From NCBI GenBank assembly GCA_026397915.1, contig JAPLTX010000051.1:62001-126000 (forward strand): a DNA stretch of 64,000 nucleotides. Direction: 5' to 3'. Numbering within the stretch: position 1 is the stretch's first letter; every line of letters begins with the position of its first letter. Shown here in pieces: positions 10,392 to 20,513 of the stretch. Under the pieces are notes generated by a model. That model saw only the letters and a program-made list of their open reading frames with translations, made no database searches and was not told the origin of the DNA. Position numbers and translations under genes: made by a program. The DNA is from Verrucomicrobiota bacterium. GTDB taxonomy: Bacteria > Verrucomicrobiota > Verrucomicrobiia > CAIQCK01.

Positions 10392-11408
10392 ATGTTTGCG
10401 AGATTCTATGCCGGTCTGTTGCTTGGCGCCTGCATGCTGCTAGCCGGTTGCGACAATCCCACGCCGCCGCCGAAGTTGCGCGTCGCGATGGTGGTCAAAG
10501 CAAAGGGCAACGCTTACTTCGACGCGTGCGCCGTCGGCGGACGCAAAGCCGCGAAGGAACTCGGCGTGCAGTTTTTCTACGAAGCACCCGTGGACGGCTC
10601 GGTGGAGGAACAAATCGAAGCGGTGGACGGCTTGGTCACGCGCCGGATGAACGCCATCGTGATCGCGCCGCACGAGGCGATGGCGTTGGCTCCGGCCCTC
10701 AAACGGGCGCGGGAAAGCGGCGTGCATATCATCACGTTTGACACCGATGCGGACGAAAAGCGCAGCGAGCGCGAGTGGTTCGTAAAACCCGCCAGCGATG
10801 TGACAGTGGCGCGCGGGTTGGTGGGGAACATGGTTTCATCAGCCGGCGCAAAAGCGCGGACGGTTATCATCGCCAGCGCCAACGCTGCGGCGCGCCAGCA
10901 ACAGTGGATCGGGGCAATGCGGGAACAGATCGGCAAAGTTTGCCCGACGATGCAAATTGTGGAGATCAGGCGATGCGAGGACGCCAATGCAGCCTTCACC
11001 GCCACACAGGAGGTGTTCCAAAACAACCCGGACGTCATCGGCATATTCGCACTAACGCCCGAACTGTTGATTAGTGCAGCCAAGGCGGTGAAATCCGGCA
11101 ACCAGAAGCGGTTCGTCACGGGCGTGGGGTTGCCCAACAGCACGCGCGTTTTCGTCAAGGACGGCATTGTGCCGGCGTTTGTGATGTGGAATCCGACCGA
11201 CCTCGGTTATCTCGCGGTGCATGTGGCTGTGCAAACTGTCAAGGGCCAGTTGCACGATGACAGCAGCGAGGTTGCCATCAACGAATCCGAGGTTGTCAAT
11301 GGTGTGGCCCGCACGAAGACGGTCCGGAGGGCGATCAAAAACCGCGAGATCCTGCTCGGTGAACCGATGATCGTCACGGCAGAGACGGTGAATCAGTTCG
11401 ATTTCTAA
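10392..11408 (+). CDS. Sugar-type ABC transporter substrate-binding lipoprotein (periplasmic binding protein family)
   Basis: Lipobox LLAGC; RVAMVVKAKGNAYFDACAVGGRKAAKELG; no adjacent permease or ATPase. Confidence 0.82.
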   Translation: MFARFYAGLLLGACMLLAGCDNPTPPPKLRVAMVVKAKGNAYFDACAVGGRKAAKELGVQFFYEAPVDGSVEEQIEAVDGLVTRRMNAIVIAPHEAMALAPALKRARESGVHIITFDTDADEKRSEREWFVKPASDVTVARGLVGNMVSSAGAKARTVIIASANAAARQQQWIGAMREQIGKVCPTMQIVEIRRCEDANAAFTATQEVFQNNPDVIGIFALTPELLISAAKAVKSGNQKRFVTGVGLPNSTRVFVKDGIVPAFVMWNPTDLGYLAVHVAVQTVKGQLHDDSSEVAINESEVVNGVARTKTVRRAIKNREILLGEPMIVTAETVNQFDF

Positions 11409-11418
11409 AGCGGCTGTC

Positions 11419-11868
11419 TCAATCGCTGAACGGCTGACGTGTCGCGAACGCCCCTTGAATCAGCCGCACTTCCGTCGCTGTCCCCGCCTCGTCCATGTAA
11501 ACCTCGACGACATCAAACCGCACCGGTATGCGCGGATTGCCGAGCAACCGCAGGTATTCGCGGGCGCAACTGGCGAGGTGCCGTTGCTTCTCGCGGTTCA
11601 CGGCGTCGGCTGCCGCCCCGAACCGGTCGCTGCCGCGCGTCTTTACTTCTACAAACGCCAGCACGGCGTCGTCGCGCGCCACCAGGTCAATCTCGCCGTG
11701 TTTGCCGTGGAACCGACGCGTGAGGATTTTGTAACCGCGCTGGCGCAGATAGCGTGCCGCCGCCTGTTCGCCGCGCTCGCCCTTCACGAGATGGGCCGGC
11801 GCGGCGGAGGCGGTTGGATTTCGCAGACGCTGCCACCAGCCAAGCATAAGTCGAATGATGCCGCGCAA
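11419..11868 (-). CDS. YraN family (UPF0102) endonuclease-like protein
   Basis: GERGEQAAARYLRQRGYKIL...HGEIDLVARDDAVLAFVEVKTR. Confidence 0.9.
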   Translation of the reverse strand: MRGIIRLMLGWWQRLRNPTASAAPAHLVKGERGEQAAARYLRQRGYKILTRRFHGKHGEIDLVARDDAVLAFVEVKTRGSDRFGAAADAVNREKQRHLASCAREYLRLLGNPRIPVRFDVVEVYMDEAGTATEVRLIQGAFATRQPFSD

Positions 11869-11936
11869 GGCCCGGCGGATCGAGCAGATTCAGTGGACAG
11901 CACGGAGCCTGCCGTTGCTCATGGCCAACCCTTCGT

Positions 11937-12209
11937 TCAAGACCGCCGGTCGCTGGCGGGCTTTTCCAGCGCGTGGCGATACATCCGCGACATGCTGGTG
12001 CAGGTGTCCAGCGATGACTTGCCATCGTCGTTCTGCCAGACTTCCTCGTAGCACGGCTTGGCGGGAAGGCGTTTCAGCCGCGTCTCTTTCAGGATGGTTC
12101 CGTCCGGTTTGCAGAGCAGCTCCAGATTCAGCGGCTTCTTTTGCCGGTTCAACCGGTCGGACAGGATGACCAGAATCTTTCGCGTCTTGTTCTTTGTGTT
12201 CGTCGCCAT
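11937..12209 (-). CDS. Hypothetical protein, 90 aa
   Basis: ORF with plausible composition between two same-strand genes. Confidence 0.4.
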   Translation of the reverse strand: MATNTKNKTRKILVILSDRLNRQKKPLNLELLCKPDGTILKETRLKRLPAKPCYEEVWQNDDGKSSLDTCTSMSRMYRHALEKPASDRRS

Positions 12210-12266
12210 AGGTCTATTGGGTTGTTTCAGGCTGATTATTGAAAACCTTCGCGTTATCGCAATGGT

Positions 12267-12758
12267 TCATTTGGGCGGGTTCGTCTCCAAAAACACCGTC
12301 TTGCGGTCGCCGGACGAGAACGAAACCAGTGTCTTGAGCGGTTCGGAACCGGTGTTGGTCAGCTTGTGTTTGACGCCGACGGGAATGCAGAGGGTCGTGC
12401 CGGGCTTCAGCGCGATCGTCTGGCCTTCGGAGCTGTGCGTGCCGCAGCCGGAGATCACGTAGAGCACCTCTTCGCAGTTCGGATGGAAATGGAGCGGGTT
12501 GCCGTGGCCGGGCAGGATGGTGGCGAGGCCGATGGTTTGCTGCGCGCCGGGCGCAAGCTTCTCGTTGCACACCCACTTCAACGTGCCCCACGTAAACTCC
12601 TGCGCCGGGATCTGCTCCGCGTGGGTAACGCCAACCGCCGGCTTCGCTGAAGCTTTCTCCTCGCCATTAGCGTTCGCTATCCACAAACCCGACACCACCA
12701 CTGCCAGAAGAATTGTTTTCATCGCCCGCATTGCAGCACGTTCAACGGCGGCTGGCAA
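12267..12758 (-). CDS. Cupin domain protein, secreted
   Basis: GHGNPLHFHPNCEEVLYVISGCG and CIPVGVKHKLTNTGSEPL. Confidence 0.85.
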   Translation of the reverse strand: MPAAVERAAMRAMKTILLAVVVSGLWIANANGEEKASAKPAVGVTHAEQIPAQEFTWGTLKWVCNEKLAPGAQQTIGLATILPGHGNPLHFHPNCEEVLYVISGCGTHSSEGQTIALKPGTTLCIPVGVKHKLTNTGSEPLKTLVSFSSGDRKTVFLETNPPK

Positions 12759-12786
12759 GCGCGCCTTGCCCGCGTGATGGCGGTAA

Positions 12787-14925
12787 TTGACAGCCGATGC
12801 GGAGCGGTTAGGGTTGGCTGGAATAACCGGTCAGGCACAGCGCCTGCTCCAACTAGTGAAAACTGAAACCTTCAAAGTCAGCGGCATGACGTGCGCCGGT
12901 TGCGCAGCGAACGTCGAGAAGGCGTTGCGCTCCGTCGCAGGCGTCGCCGAGGTCAGTGTCAGCGCAGCCACCGGCAAGGCGATCTGCCAGTTCGACCCGC
13001 AACAAGCAACCGTGAACGCGCTGACCGCTGCCGTCAGGAAAGCTGGCTACGGCATCGAGAAACCGGCCAACACCGTGTCCGTGCTGCCATGGTGGCGCAC
13101 GCCGTGGCTGCCGGTGGCCGCGGTCGTCGCGCTCATCATCGCCGGCTGGGCGCTGCATTCAGACCCCCTGCTGATTACCGCCACCGCGCTCGCGGCTTAT
13201 CCGATCGTCTGGACCGCGCTGAAGACGCTGGCCCGCCGTCAGATCAACGCTGACGTGCTCGTGGCCACCGGCGTGATCGCTTCCGCGTCCATCGGCCAGT
13301 TCCTCGCCGCGGCGGAGGTCGCGCTCATCATGCGGCTGGGCGAACTGCTGGAGAACTTCACCATCGAGCGCGCACGCCGCTCCATCGGCAGCCTGATGGA
13401 ACACATGCCACTGATTGCCCGCGTCCGCCGCGGCTCACGTGAGGAGGAAGTTCCCGTCGAGCAGGTGGAGGTCGGCGACCTCTGCGTCGTGCGGCCCGGC
13501 GAGAAGATTCCCGTGGATGGCGTTGTCGAGAGCGGCCAAAGCTCCGTCAACCAAGCCGCCGTCACCGGCGAGTCAGCGCCAGCGGACAAGAGTGCGGGCA
13601 ATGAGGTGTTCAGCGGCACGCTTAACATTTCCGGCGCACTCATCGTCCGCGCCACGCGCGTGGCGGCAGAATCCACGCTGGCGCGCATCGCCGCGCTAGT
13701 AGAGGCGGCGCAGCAACGCGAGGCGCCGATCCAACGCACGCTCGACCGTTGGGCGCGGTGGATGGTGCCGCTGATGATCACACTATCGCTGCTGACGCTG
13801 GCGTTCACAGGCGACGTGACGCGCGCCATCACGGTGCTTATCGTCGCCTGCCCGTGCGCGCTCGTGCTGGCAACGCCGACGGCCATCGTCGCCGCCATCG
13901 CCCGTGCCGCGCGCGAAGGCGTGCTCATCAAAGGCGGCCAGTATCTCGAAGCCGCCGGCCGGCTCAAGGTGGTCGTCTTCGACAAGACCGGCACGCTGAC
14001 TCGCGGCGAACCGTCGGTGATTGACGTGAAACAGTTTTGTCCGGAGCACAGCTCAGCGGAGATGATCGCGCTGGCGGCGGTGGCGGAGAAGATGAGCCAG
14101 CATCCGTTTGGCCGCGCCGTGGTGGAACACGCCGACGCGATGCAACTGGCCGTGCCAGATCCGGCATTGTTCGAGGCGCATCACGGCGAAGGCGTGTCAG
14201 CGCGGCACAACGGTCAGCGCATTCTTGTCGGCAAACGTTCGTTGCTGGAACGGCACGCTGTGGCGCTCGACGCCAGCCAAGGCGAGCACCTCGCCGAGCA
14301 TGAAGGGCACGGCCACACGACGTTGATGGTGGCCCACGACGGCAAGGTCTGCGGCACGATTTGCGTCAGCGACGAGCCGCGTGCGCAGGCCGCCGACGCC
14401 GTGGCGGAACTGCGGCGACTCGGCATCGAGAAGATCGTCATGCTCACCGGCGACAACCCACGCGTGGCCCGCTCCGTCGCCACGCGGCTTGGCATTGCCG
14501 ATGTAGAGGCGAACGTCATGCCGGAGCGCAAGGCCGCGCACATCGAATCGCTGCGCCAGGCGCACGGCGCGGTGGCGATGGTGGGCGATGGCATCAACGA
14601 CGCGCCTGCGCTCGCCACGGCGGACGTGGGCGTCGCGATGGGCGTCAGCGGCACGGACGCGGCACACGACGCGGCAGACATCGCACTGATCGCGGACGAC
14701 CTCAGCAAGGTGGCATTCGCGGTCGGTTTGAGCCGGCACACGTTGCGGATCATCCGGCAGGGATTGGTGTTCGCACTGCTGTTTAACGTGGCAATGATCA
14801 GCTCGGCGATGCACGGCGTCGTGAGTCTCATCGGCGGCGCCGTTGCCCACCAGATCAGCAGCCTCGTGGTCATCCTCAATGCGATGCGTCTGCTCGGCTA
14901 CGGCAAAACGCGCCCGCGCCCTTGA
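12787..14925 (+). CDS. Heavy-metal translocating P1B-type ATPase with N-terminal HMA domain
   Basis: GMTCAGCAANV, TGESAPADKSAG, ACPCALVLATP, FDKTGTLTRGE, GDGINDAPALATADVG; exact start uncertain. Confidence 0.93.
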   Translation: MTADAERLGLAGITGQAQRLLQLVKTETFKVSGMTCAGCAANVEKALRSVAGVAEVSVSAATGKAICQFDPQQATVNALTAAVRKAGYGIEKPANTVSVLPWWRTPWLPVAAVVALIIAGWALHSDPLLITATALAAYPIVWTALKTLARRQINADVLVATGVIASASIGQFLAAAEVALIMRLGELLENFTIERARRSIGSLMEHMPLIARVRRGSREEEVPVEQVEVGDLCVVRPGEKIPVDGVVESGQSSVNQAAVTGESAPADKSAGNEVFSGTLNISGALIVRATRVAAESTLARIAALVEAAQQREAPIQRTLDRWARWMVPLMITLSLLTLAFTGDVTRAITVLIVACPCALVLATPTAIVAAIARAAREGVLIKGGQYLEAAGRLKVVVFDKTGTLTRGEPSVIDVKQFCPEHSSAEMIALAAVAEKMSQHPFGRAVVEHADAMQLAVPDPALFEAHHGEGVSARHNGQRILVGKRSLLERHAVALDASQGEHLAEHEGHGHTTLMVAHDGKVCGTICVSDEPRAQAADAVAELRRLGIEKIVMLTGDNPRVARSVATRLGIADVEANVMPERKAAHIESLRQAHGAVAMVGDGINDAPALATADVGVAMGVSGTDAAHDAADIALIADDLSKVAFAVGLSRHTLRIIRQGLVFALLFNVAMISSAMHGVVSLIGGAVAHQISSLVVILNAMRLLGYGKTRPRP

Positions 14926-14937
14926 GCGCGCGCCGGC

Positions 14938-15123
14938 TCAAGCCGCCATCTTCATGGCATTGAGATTCTCCAGCAACGATTCAACCGTCGCCTGCTCCGC
15001 CTTTAGTCTTTCCCTGAACTCGCGCGTGCTCGTGTGTCTCGTTTCGATGAGCATCTCCCGGGCGTGAGTGGATAGCAGTTGGACCAGCAGGTCGCGTTCT
15101 TTGTCGGAAAGTTCCAGCATCAT
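14938..15123 (-). CDS. Small hypothetical protein, 61 aa
   Basis: Amphipathic helical ORF MMLELSDKERDLLVQLLSTHAREML. Confidence 0.45.
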   Translation of the reverse strand: MMLELSDKERDLLVQLLSTHAREMLIETRHTSTREFRERLKAEQATVESLLENLNAMKMAA

Positions 15124-15241
15124 AACGTCTCCTCGTGGACTGTTAGAGATTCCTGTTTCCGCTGAAACTTAGGCCGCAAGGCTGCCGGTGGCAAGGGCTG
15201 CGCTGTTTGACGCTGCCGAGCTGTTCTGTTAGCGTCGCGTC

Positions 15242-15943
15242 GTGGCCGAAACGCTGGTCGTCAACGAAATCTTCAAGAGCATCCAGGGCGAGAGCACCCG
15301 CGCTGGCCTGCCGTGCGTTTTTGTCCGCCTTGCCGGCTGTAACCTGCGCTGTTCCTGGTGCGACACCGCCTACGCTTTCACCGAAGGCGCGCGGATGACG
15401 CTCGACAAGATCGTGGACCGCGTCGCCGCGTTCGACTGCAACCTCGTCGAGTTGACCGGCGGAGAACCGTTGATGCGCTCCAACTCGCTGCTGCTCATGA
15501 CGCAACTCGCCGATCGCGGCCATACCGTCTTGCTGGAAACCGGCGGCTCGCTCGACATCGGTCCGATGGACCCGCGCGTCATCCGCATCATGGACCTGAA
15601 ATGCCCCAGCAGCGGCGAGTGCGAGCAGAACCGCTGGGAGAATATCCCGCTGCTGCGCGCCAACGACGAGGTGAAATTCGTCATCGCCACGCGCGAGGAC
15701 TACGACTGGGCCAGACGGCAACTTGAACGCTGGCATCTGCCGGCCATCTGCACCGTGCTCTTCTCGTGGGCACATCCGCTGCCGCCGGAACAACGCGACA
15801 TGACGCTGAAGCCCATGCCGCCGGACCAACATCCAATCACCATGCGCGAATTGGTCGAGCAGATGCTTGCCGACAAACTGTCGGTCCGGTTCCAGCTCCA
15901 GATGCATAAATATGTCTGGGAACCGACAGCGAGAGGAGTGTAA
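15242..15943 (+). CDS. queE: 7-carboxy-7-deazaguanine synthase
   Basis: FKSIQGESTRAGLPCVFVRLAGCNLRCSWCDTAYAF radical SAM CxxxCxxC motif. Confidence 0.93.
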   Translation: MAETLVVNEIFKSIQGESTRAGLPCVFVRLAGCNLRCSWCDTAYAFTEGARMTLDKIVDRVAAFDCNLVELTGGEPLMRSNSLLLMTQLADRGHTVLLETGGSLDIGPMDPRVIRIMDLKCPSSGECEQNRWENIPLLRANDEVKFVIATREDYDWARRQLERWHLPAICTVLFSWAHPLPPEQRDMTLKPMPPDQHPITMRELVEQMLADKLSVRFQLQMHKYVWEPTARGV

Positions 15944-17181
15944 TGCTGCCTCTTCTCAAAACCCGCATCCCCGGTCCGCGCTCACGCGCGCTTTCTCGCC
16001 AGCTTCGCCGGCACGAGTGCCGCAACACGACATTTGTCAGTGCCGACTGGCCAATCTTCTGGGAGCGCGCACGCGGCTGCAATGTCTGGGATGCCGACGG
16101 CAACCGCTACCTCGACCTGACCGCCGCGTTCGGCGTCGCCAGCGTCGGCCACAACAACCCGCGCGTTACCGCCGCCGCCCGCGTCCAACTCAGCCGCCTC
16201 GTCCATGCGATGGGCGACGTGCATCCAAACGAGTTGAAGGTCCGGCTCGCGACTGAGCTTTCCGCTCTCACGTTCGACCGCTGGCTCCGCAAATCAGAAA
16301 TCATAAATCATAAATCTAAAATCCTCTTCTCCAATTCCGGCTCCGAGGCCGTCGAAGCCGCGCTGAAGACCGCCATACTCGCCACCGGCAAGCCCGGTGT
16401 CATCGCCTTCGTCGGCGCCTACCACGGTCTGACCTACGGCGCGCTCGACGCAACGGCGTGGAACTACTTCCGCGCACCGTTCCATCCGCAACTGCCCGGT
16501 TTCACCGTCCACAGCGCGCCAACCGAATCGGCCGTGCGCGCCGCCTTCGAGCAAAGCGAGCGAGGTATCGGCGCGGTCATCGTCGAACCGATCCTCGGTC
16601 GCGGCGGCATCGTGGTGCCGCCGCCCGATTTTCTGCCAATGCTCCGCCGCGTCTGCGACGAACACCGTGCGCTGCTCATCGCCGACGAAATCTACACGGG
16701 CTTCTGCCGCACGGGCCGATGGTTTGCCGTCGAGCATTGGGGTGTCGTGCCCGACCTCATCTGTGTCGGCAAAGCCATGAGTAACGGCTTCCCGATCTCT
16801 GCCTGTATTGGCCGCGCCGACGTGATGGACGCATGGCCCGAAAGCGCCGGCGAAGCTCTCCACACCAGCACGCACCTCGGCAACCCGCTCGGCTGCGCAA
16901 TGGCGCTCGCCGCCATCGACGAAATGAAACGGCTGAAACTCGACGAGCACGCCTGCCGGCTGCAAGACCGCCTGCCCGGCCGCGGCCTCGGCTTGATGAA
17001 AGGCGTCGAGTTGCCAAACGCGACCGCCTGCCAGCGCGCCGTCAAGCGCCTGTTGCGCCGCGGCATCATCGCCCTCGGCGGCGGCGAGCGCGGCAACGTG
17101 CTCACGTTGACGCCGCCACTGACGATCTCGGAGGGAGAACTGGAGTTTACGGCGAAAGAAATTGTCCGTGCAACAAAGTGA
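15943..17181 (+). CDS. Class III (PLP) aminotransferase
   Basis: LFSNSGSEAVEAALKTA, VGAYHGLTYG, LLIADEIYTGFCRTG, GKAMSNGFPISACIG. Confidence 0.9.
   Translation: MLPLLKTRIPGPRSRALSRQLRRHECRNTTFVSADWPIFWERARGCNVWDADGNRYLDLTAAFGVASVGHNNPRVTAAARVQLSRLVHAMGDVHPNELKVRLATELSALTFDRWLRKSEIINHKSKILFSNSGSEAVEAALKTAILATGKPGVIAFVGAYHGLTYGALDATAWNYFRAPFHPQLPGFTVHSAPTESAVRAAFEQSERGIGAVIVEPILGRGGIVVPPPDFLPMLRRVCDEHRALLIADEIYTGFCRTGRWFAVEHWGVVPDLICVGKAMSNGFPISACIGRADVMDAWPESAGEALHTSTHLGNPLGCAMALAAIDEMKRLKLDEHACRLQDRLPGRGLGLMKGVELPNATACQRAVKRLLRRGIIALGGGERGNVLTLTPPLTISEGELEFTAKEIVRATK
16292..16324 (+). repeat. Heptamer array AATCAGA/AATCATA/AATCATA/AATCTAA inside the aminotransferase gene
   Basis: Direct 7-bp periodicity; encodes RKSEIINHKSKI in frame. 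Confidence 0.85.
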
Positions 17182-17184
17182 TTG

Positions 17185-20100
17185 CTACTCCAGCAATCCC
17201 TGCAACTCCTCCATCGTCAGTCCCTGTGCAAAGGCTTCGTCGCTGGCGAGCGTGCTGGCGATCAGTTCCTTCTTCCGTTCCTGCAACAGCACGATCTTCT
17301 CCTCGACGGAGCCGCGCGCGATGAGCTTGTAGCTCGTGACGATGTTGGATTGGCCGATGCGGTGCGCGCGGCCGGTCGCCTGGTCTTCGACGGCGGGATT
17401 CCACCACGGATCGAAGTGAATCACCGTGTCCGCGCCGGTGAGATTCAGGCCGGTGCCACCGGCTTTCAGGCTGATAAGAAACACCGGAATCTCCGGCGAT
17501 TCCTGAAACCGCTGCACCACACCCGCGCGGTCCACCGTGCTGCCGTCGAGATAGCAATAGCTGATGCCGCGTTCGTTCAGCGCCGTCTCGATCAGTTTCA
17601 GTAGCCGCACGAACTGGCTGAAGACCAGCACGCGATGTCCGCCGTCGCGCGCTTCCTCGATCAACTCCAGCCCCATTTCCAGTTTCGCCGACGGGTCGTT
17701 CCATCGCCTGTCGCTCGTTGCCGGCAAGAGGTCGAGATGACAGCACGCCTGCCGCAGACGCATCAGCGCCGTCAGCACTGCGAGCCGCCGCTGCGCCTCG
17801 CCGCCTTTGCCGGAGAACTCAAAGACCTCGCGCCGGCTTTGTTCGAGTATTGCTTGATAGACGGACTTCTGTTCGTCAGACATCTCGCAAAGCGTCGTTT
17901 GCTCGATCTTCGCCGGCAGATCGCGCGCGACCTCGGCCTTGGTGCGGCGCAGCACGAACGGCCGCAGCCGCTGGCGCAACCGGCGCAGCGCAGCCTCGTC
18001 GCCGCCCTTGGTGATCGGCGTTTCGTAGCGGTCGCGGAACTCCGTCGCCGGGCCGAGGTAACCGGGCATCAGGAAATCGAAAATGCTCCAGAGATCATAA
18101 AGCGAGTTCTCCATCGGCGTGCCGGTCAGCACGAACCGCCGCGCCGCTTGCAGCGACTTCGCTGCCTGCGCGTTCTGGCTGAAGCGGTTCTTGATGTGCT
18201 GCGCTTCGTCGAGCACGACAGTGTCGAACTCCAGCGCCGCATACTGTTCCATGTCGCGCCGCAACAGCGCGTAGCTCGTGATGACCAGATCGTGTTCGCC
18301 GATGGCCACGAACGCCGCGTGCCGCTTCGGCCCGTGCAACAACAACGTCCGCAGTTCTGGCGTGAACCGCGCCGCTTCGGCCTGCCAGTTCGTCACGAGG
18401 CTCGTCGGGCAGATGACAAGCGATGGCTTGCGTTCGGCGTTCGCAGATTTTCGAAGCGAGAGATAGACGAGCGTCTGGATCGTTTTGCCGAGGCCCATCT
18501 CGTCGGCGAGGATGCCCGCGAGGCCGTTTTCGCCCAGGAAGTGCAGCCAGTTTACGCCCGTCGCTTGATACGGCCGGAGCAGTTGGCGGAAGCGGTCGGG
18601 CAGCGCCAAGTCGCGCATCGCTTCCAGACGCGGCGGCGGCTGCCAGTTCGAGCGCGACGAGATGTTCCACGGGCCCTCGCGCAACGCCTCGTCCAGATAC
18701 GCGCCGAAGCGGCGGCCCAGCTTCAACGCTCCGCCCGTCTGCTCGGCCTGACAGTCGTAGATGACCTCCTGCAATTCCTCCGCCGCCGTCGTCGGCACAA
18801 GCGCGATGCGGCCGTCGGCCAGACGCTCGTGCGACACGCCGCGCTGCAACATCCGTTGCACGTCCGCCAGCGACAACGCCGGCGCACCCGCCGCGTTCTT
18901 GAACTGCACGTCCACCGCCAGCCAGTCCTCGCCCGACGATGTGACCGCCACCTCCGGCTCGATGACTTCGCAACGGCGCAGGAAGTTCCCCATTCGCTCG
19001 CCGAGCACCACGTCCCACCGCGCTCGCCACTGGCGCAGATCGTTGGCGAGAAAATGGCAGACGCGATTCTCGCCGACGAGCGCGTAAAGCTCCGGCCACC
19101 GCTCGCTCGGCACGAATCCCTCCGCGAACACTTGCTGCTGCGCGCGCCGCTCCGCCGCGAGGTCGCGCGTCCAGTAGCGCAGCGGATGGGACGCGTCAGG
19201 AAACCACTCGCGTTTCGGTTCAGCGCCCGCGCCCGGCTGGGCGCGAAGCGGAAACGCCTTGTCGTCGTAGGTCGCATCGAGTTGCACCGTCAGCCCCATC
19301 AGCGCGCCCTCCAGTGTGGCGCGGATGCGCGGCGCTCGCGGCGCAAACTGGAGCTTCGCGAACGCGTCGTTCAACACCAACCTGGCGTGCTTCTCCAACG
19401 CCGGCAGTTCACGCTCGTAGAATCGCGCAAACTCCTCCCGCGACAACGTCACCTCACCATGCGCCAGCGCCTGATACGCCGGCGGCAGTGGATTGGATCG
19501 CTCCAACACCGCGCCATCGAACACCCACGCACCCAACACCTCGCCTCTCCGCATCGAAACCTCCGCGAGCCGCAGCTTCACTTCGCCCGACGGCTGCAAA
19601 TCGAGAAACAGTTCCGGCTGCGCCTCGCCACCGCGCACGTCGAGTTTTTGCTGCGTGCCTCGCGTCACGCGCGAGTGACCGGAGAGAGAGTTAAAGAAGA
19701 GGTCAAAGTCATTTGCAGCGAGCTGCCACAAGCCAGCCACACCGCCGCTGATCTTCTCGACCGCTGCGATGAACCGTTCGTCTGCATCGCTGACGATGTA
19801 AGGCGCCGCGGGTTGGTGCGGCACCGCGTCGAGTGGCTTGAATTGCCCGCCATTCACGCTTCCTTTCACAACCACCTGCATTGCGCCGGTGCGCCACGCC
19901 TTGGCCAAATCCACCGGCAACGCCACCGCAAGTTCCAGCGTCTGGCTCCCGGCCGGCGCGTCCTCGCGGGCCACGCGTTTCAGCAGTGGCGCAGAGACCG
20001 TTGTCGTCTTCGTGGTTTGTTCTGCTTTCGTCGCGGCTGGAATCACCGGCGTCACCGGGCGCGGTTTGTCGCGATTCAGGTAGGCGTGAACGAGCGCGAC

Positions 20101-20370
20101 GACGTGCGAGCAGATCGTGCCGTCGCGTTGCGCCTGCCGGCAACTGCACAGGTTCTCGATGCCGAAGACCCCCGGCGCAATCTTCAGCCGCGCGCGCACG
20201 GTGGCGCCACCCACACGCACGGTGCCTTGCAGCAGCGGCGGGTTGAACTCGACGCCCAGCACACATCCGGATTCCGCCAACGAGCGGCCTTCCTTCGACG
20301 CGCGCCAGTCGCCGAGGTCACGCAGCAATTCGGGCGTGATCTGCGGCTGATTGTTCGGTTCGTTCGGCAC
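17185..20370 (-). CDS. SNF2-family DEAD/DEAH helicase with SWIM zinc finger
   Basis: DEMGLGKTIQTLVYL, VLDEAQHIKN, GTPMENSLYDLWSIF, GRAHRIGQ; SWIM motif CSCRQAQRDGTICSHVVAL. Confidence 0.93.
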   Translation of the reverse strand: MPNEPNNQPQITPELLRDLGDWRASKEGRSLAESGCVLGVEFNPPLLQGTVRVGGATVRARLKIAPGVFGIENLCSCRQAQRDGTICSHVVALVHAYLNRDKPRPVTPVIPAATKAEQTTKTTTVSAPLLKRVAREDAPAGSQTLELAVALPVDLAKAWRTGAMQVVVKGSVNGGQFKPLDAVPHQPAAPYIVSDADERFIAAVEKISGGVAGLWQLAANDFDLFFNSLSGHSRVTRGTQQKLDVRGGEAQPELFLDLQPSGEVKLRLAEVSMRRGEVLGAWVFDGAVLERSNPLPPAYQALAHGEVTLSREEFARFYERELPALEKHARLVLNDAFAKLQFAPRAPRIRATLEGALMGLTVQLDATYDDKAFPLRAQPGAGAEPKREWFPDASHPLRYWTRDLAAERRAQQQVFAEGFVPSERWPELYALVGENRVCHFLANDLRQWRARWDVVLGERMGNFLRRCEVIEPEVAVTSSGEDWLAVDVQFKNAAGAPALSLADVQRMLQRGVSHERLADGRIALVPTTAAEELQEVIYDCQAEQTGGALKLGRRFGAYLDEALREGPWNISSRSNWQPPPRLEAMRDLALPDRFRQLLRPYQATGVNWLHFLGENGLAGILADEMGLGKTIQTLVYLSLRKSANAERKPSLVICPTSLVTNWQAEAARFTPELRTLLLHGPKRHAAFVAIGEHDLVITSYALLRRDMEQYAALEFDTVVLDEAQHIKNRFSQNAQAAKSLQAARRFVLTGTPMENSLYDLWSIFDFLMPGYLGPATEFRDRYETPITKGGDEAALRRLRQRLRPFVLRRTKAEVARDLPAKIEQTTLCEMSDEQKSVYQAILEQSRREVFEFSGKGGEAQRRLAVLTALMRLRQACCHLDLLPATSDRRWNDPSAKLEMGLELIEEARDGGHRVLVFSQFVRLLKLIETALNERGISYCYLDGSTVDRAGVVQRFQESPEIPVFLISLKAGGTGLNLTGADTVIHFDPWWNPAVEDQATGRAHRIGQSNIVTSYKLIARGSVEEKIVLLQERKKELIASTLASDEAFAQGLTMEELQGLLE

Positions 20371-20513
20371 GGCGCTGAATCATTGGCCGGAACCACGGCG
20401 CTTGCAAGCCGCGCTTGATTCGGCGGCGAAGATGGCTAGACTCTGCCGCGCTAGAAACAAGACAAACCAATGATGTGAGGCTCAGCCTCCGCTGTTTGCG
20501 GCCGAACCAGCGA

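Noticed and set aside
17635-20418. 927-aa plus-strand ORF opposite the SNF2 helicase
   Set aside because: Arg/His/Leu-rich antisense translation of a gene with clear helicase and SWIM motifs; typical shadow ORF in GC-rich DNA.
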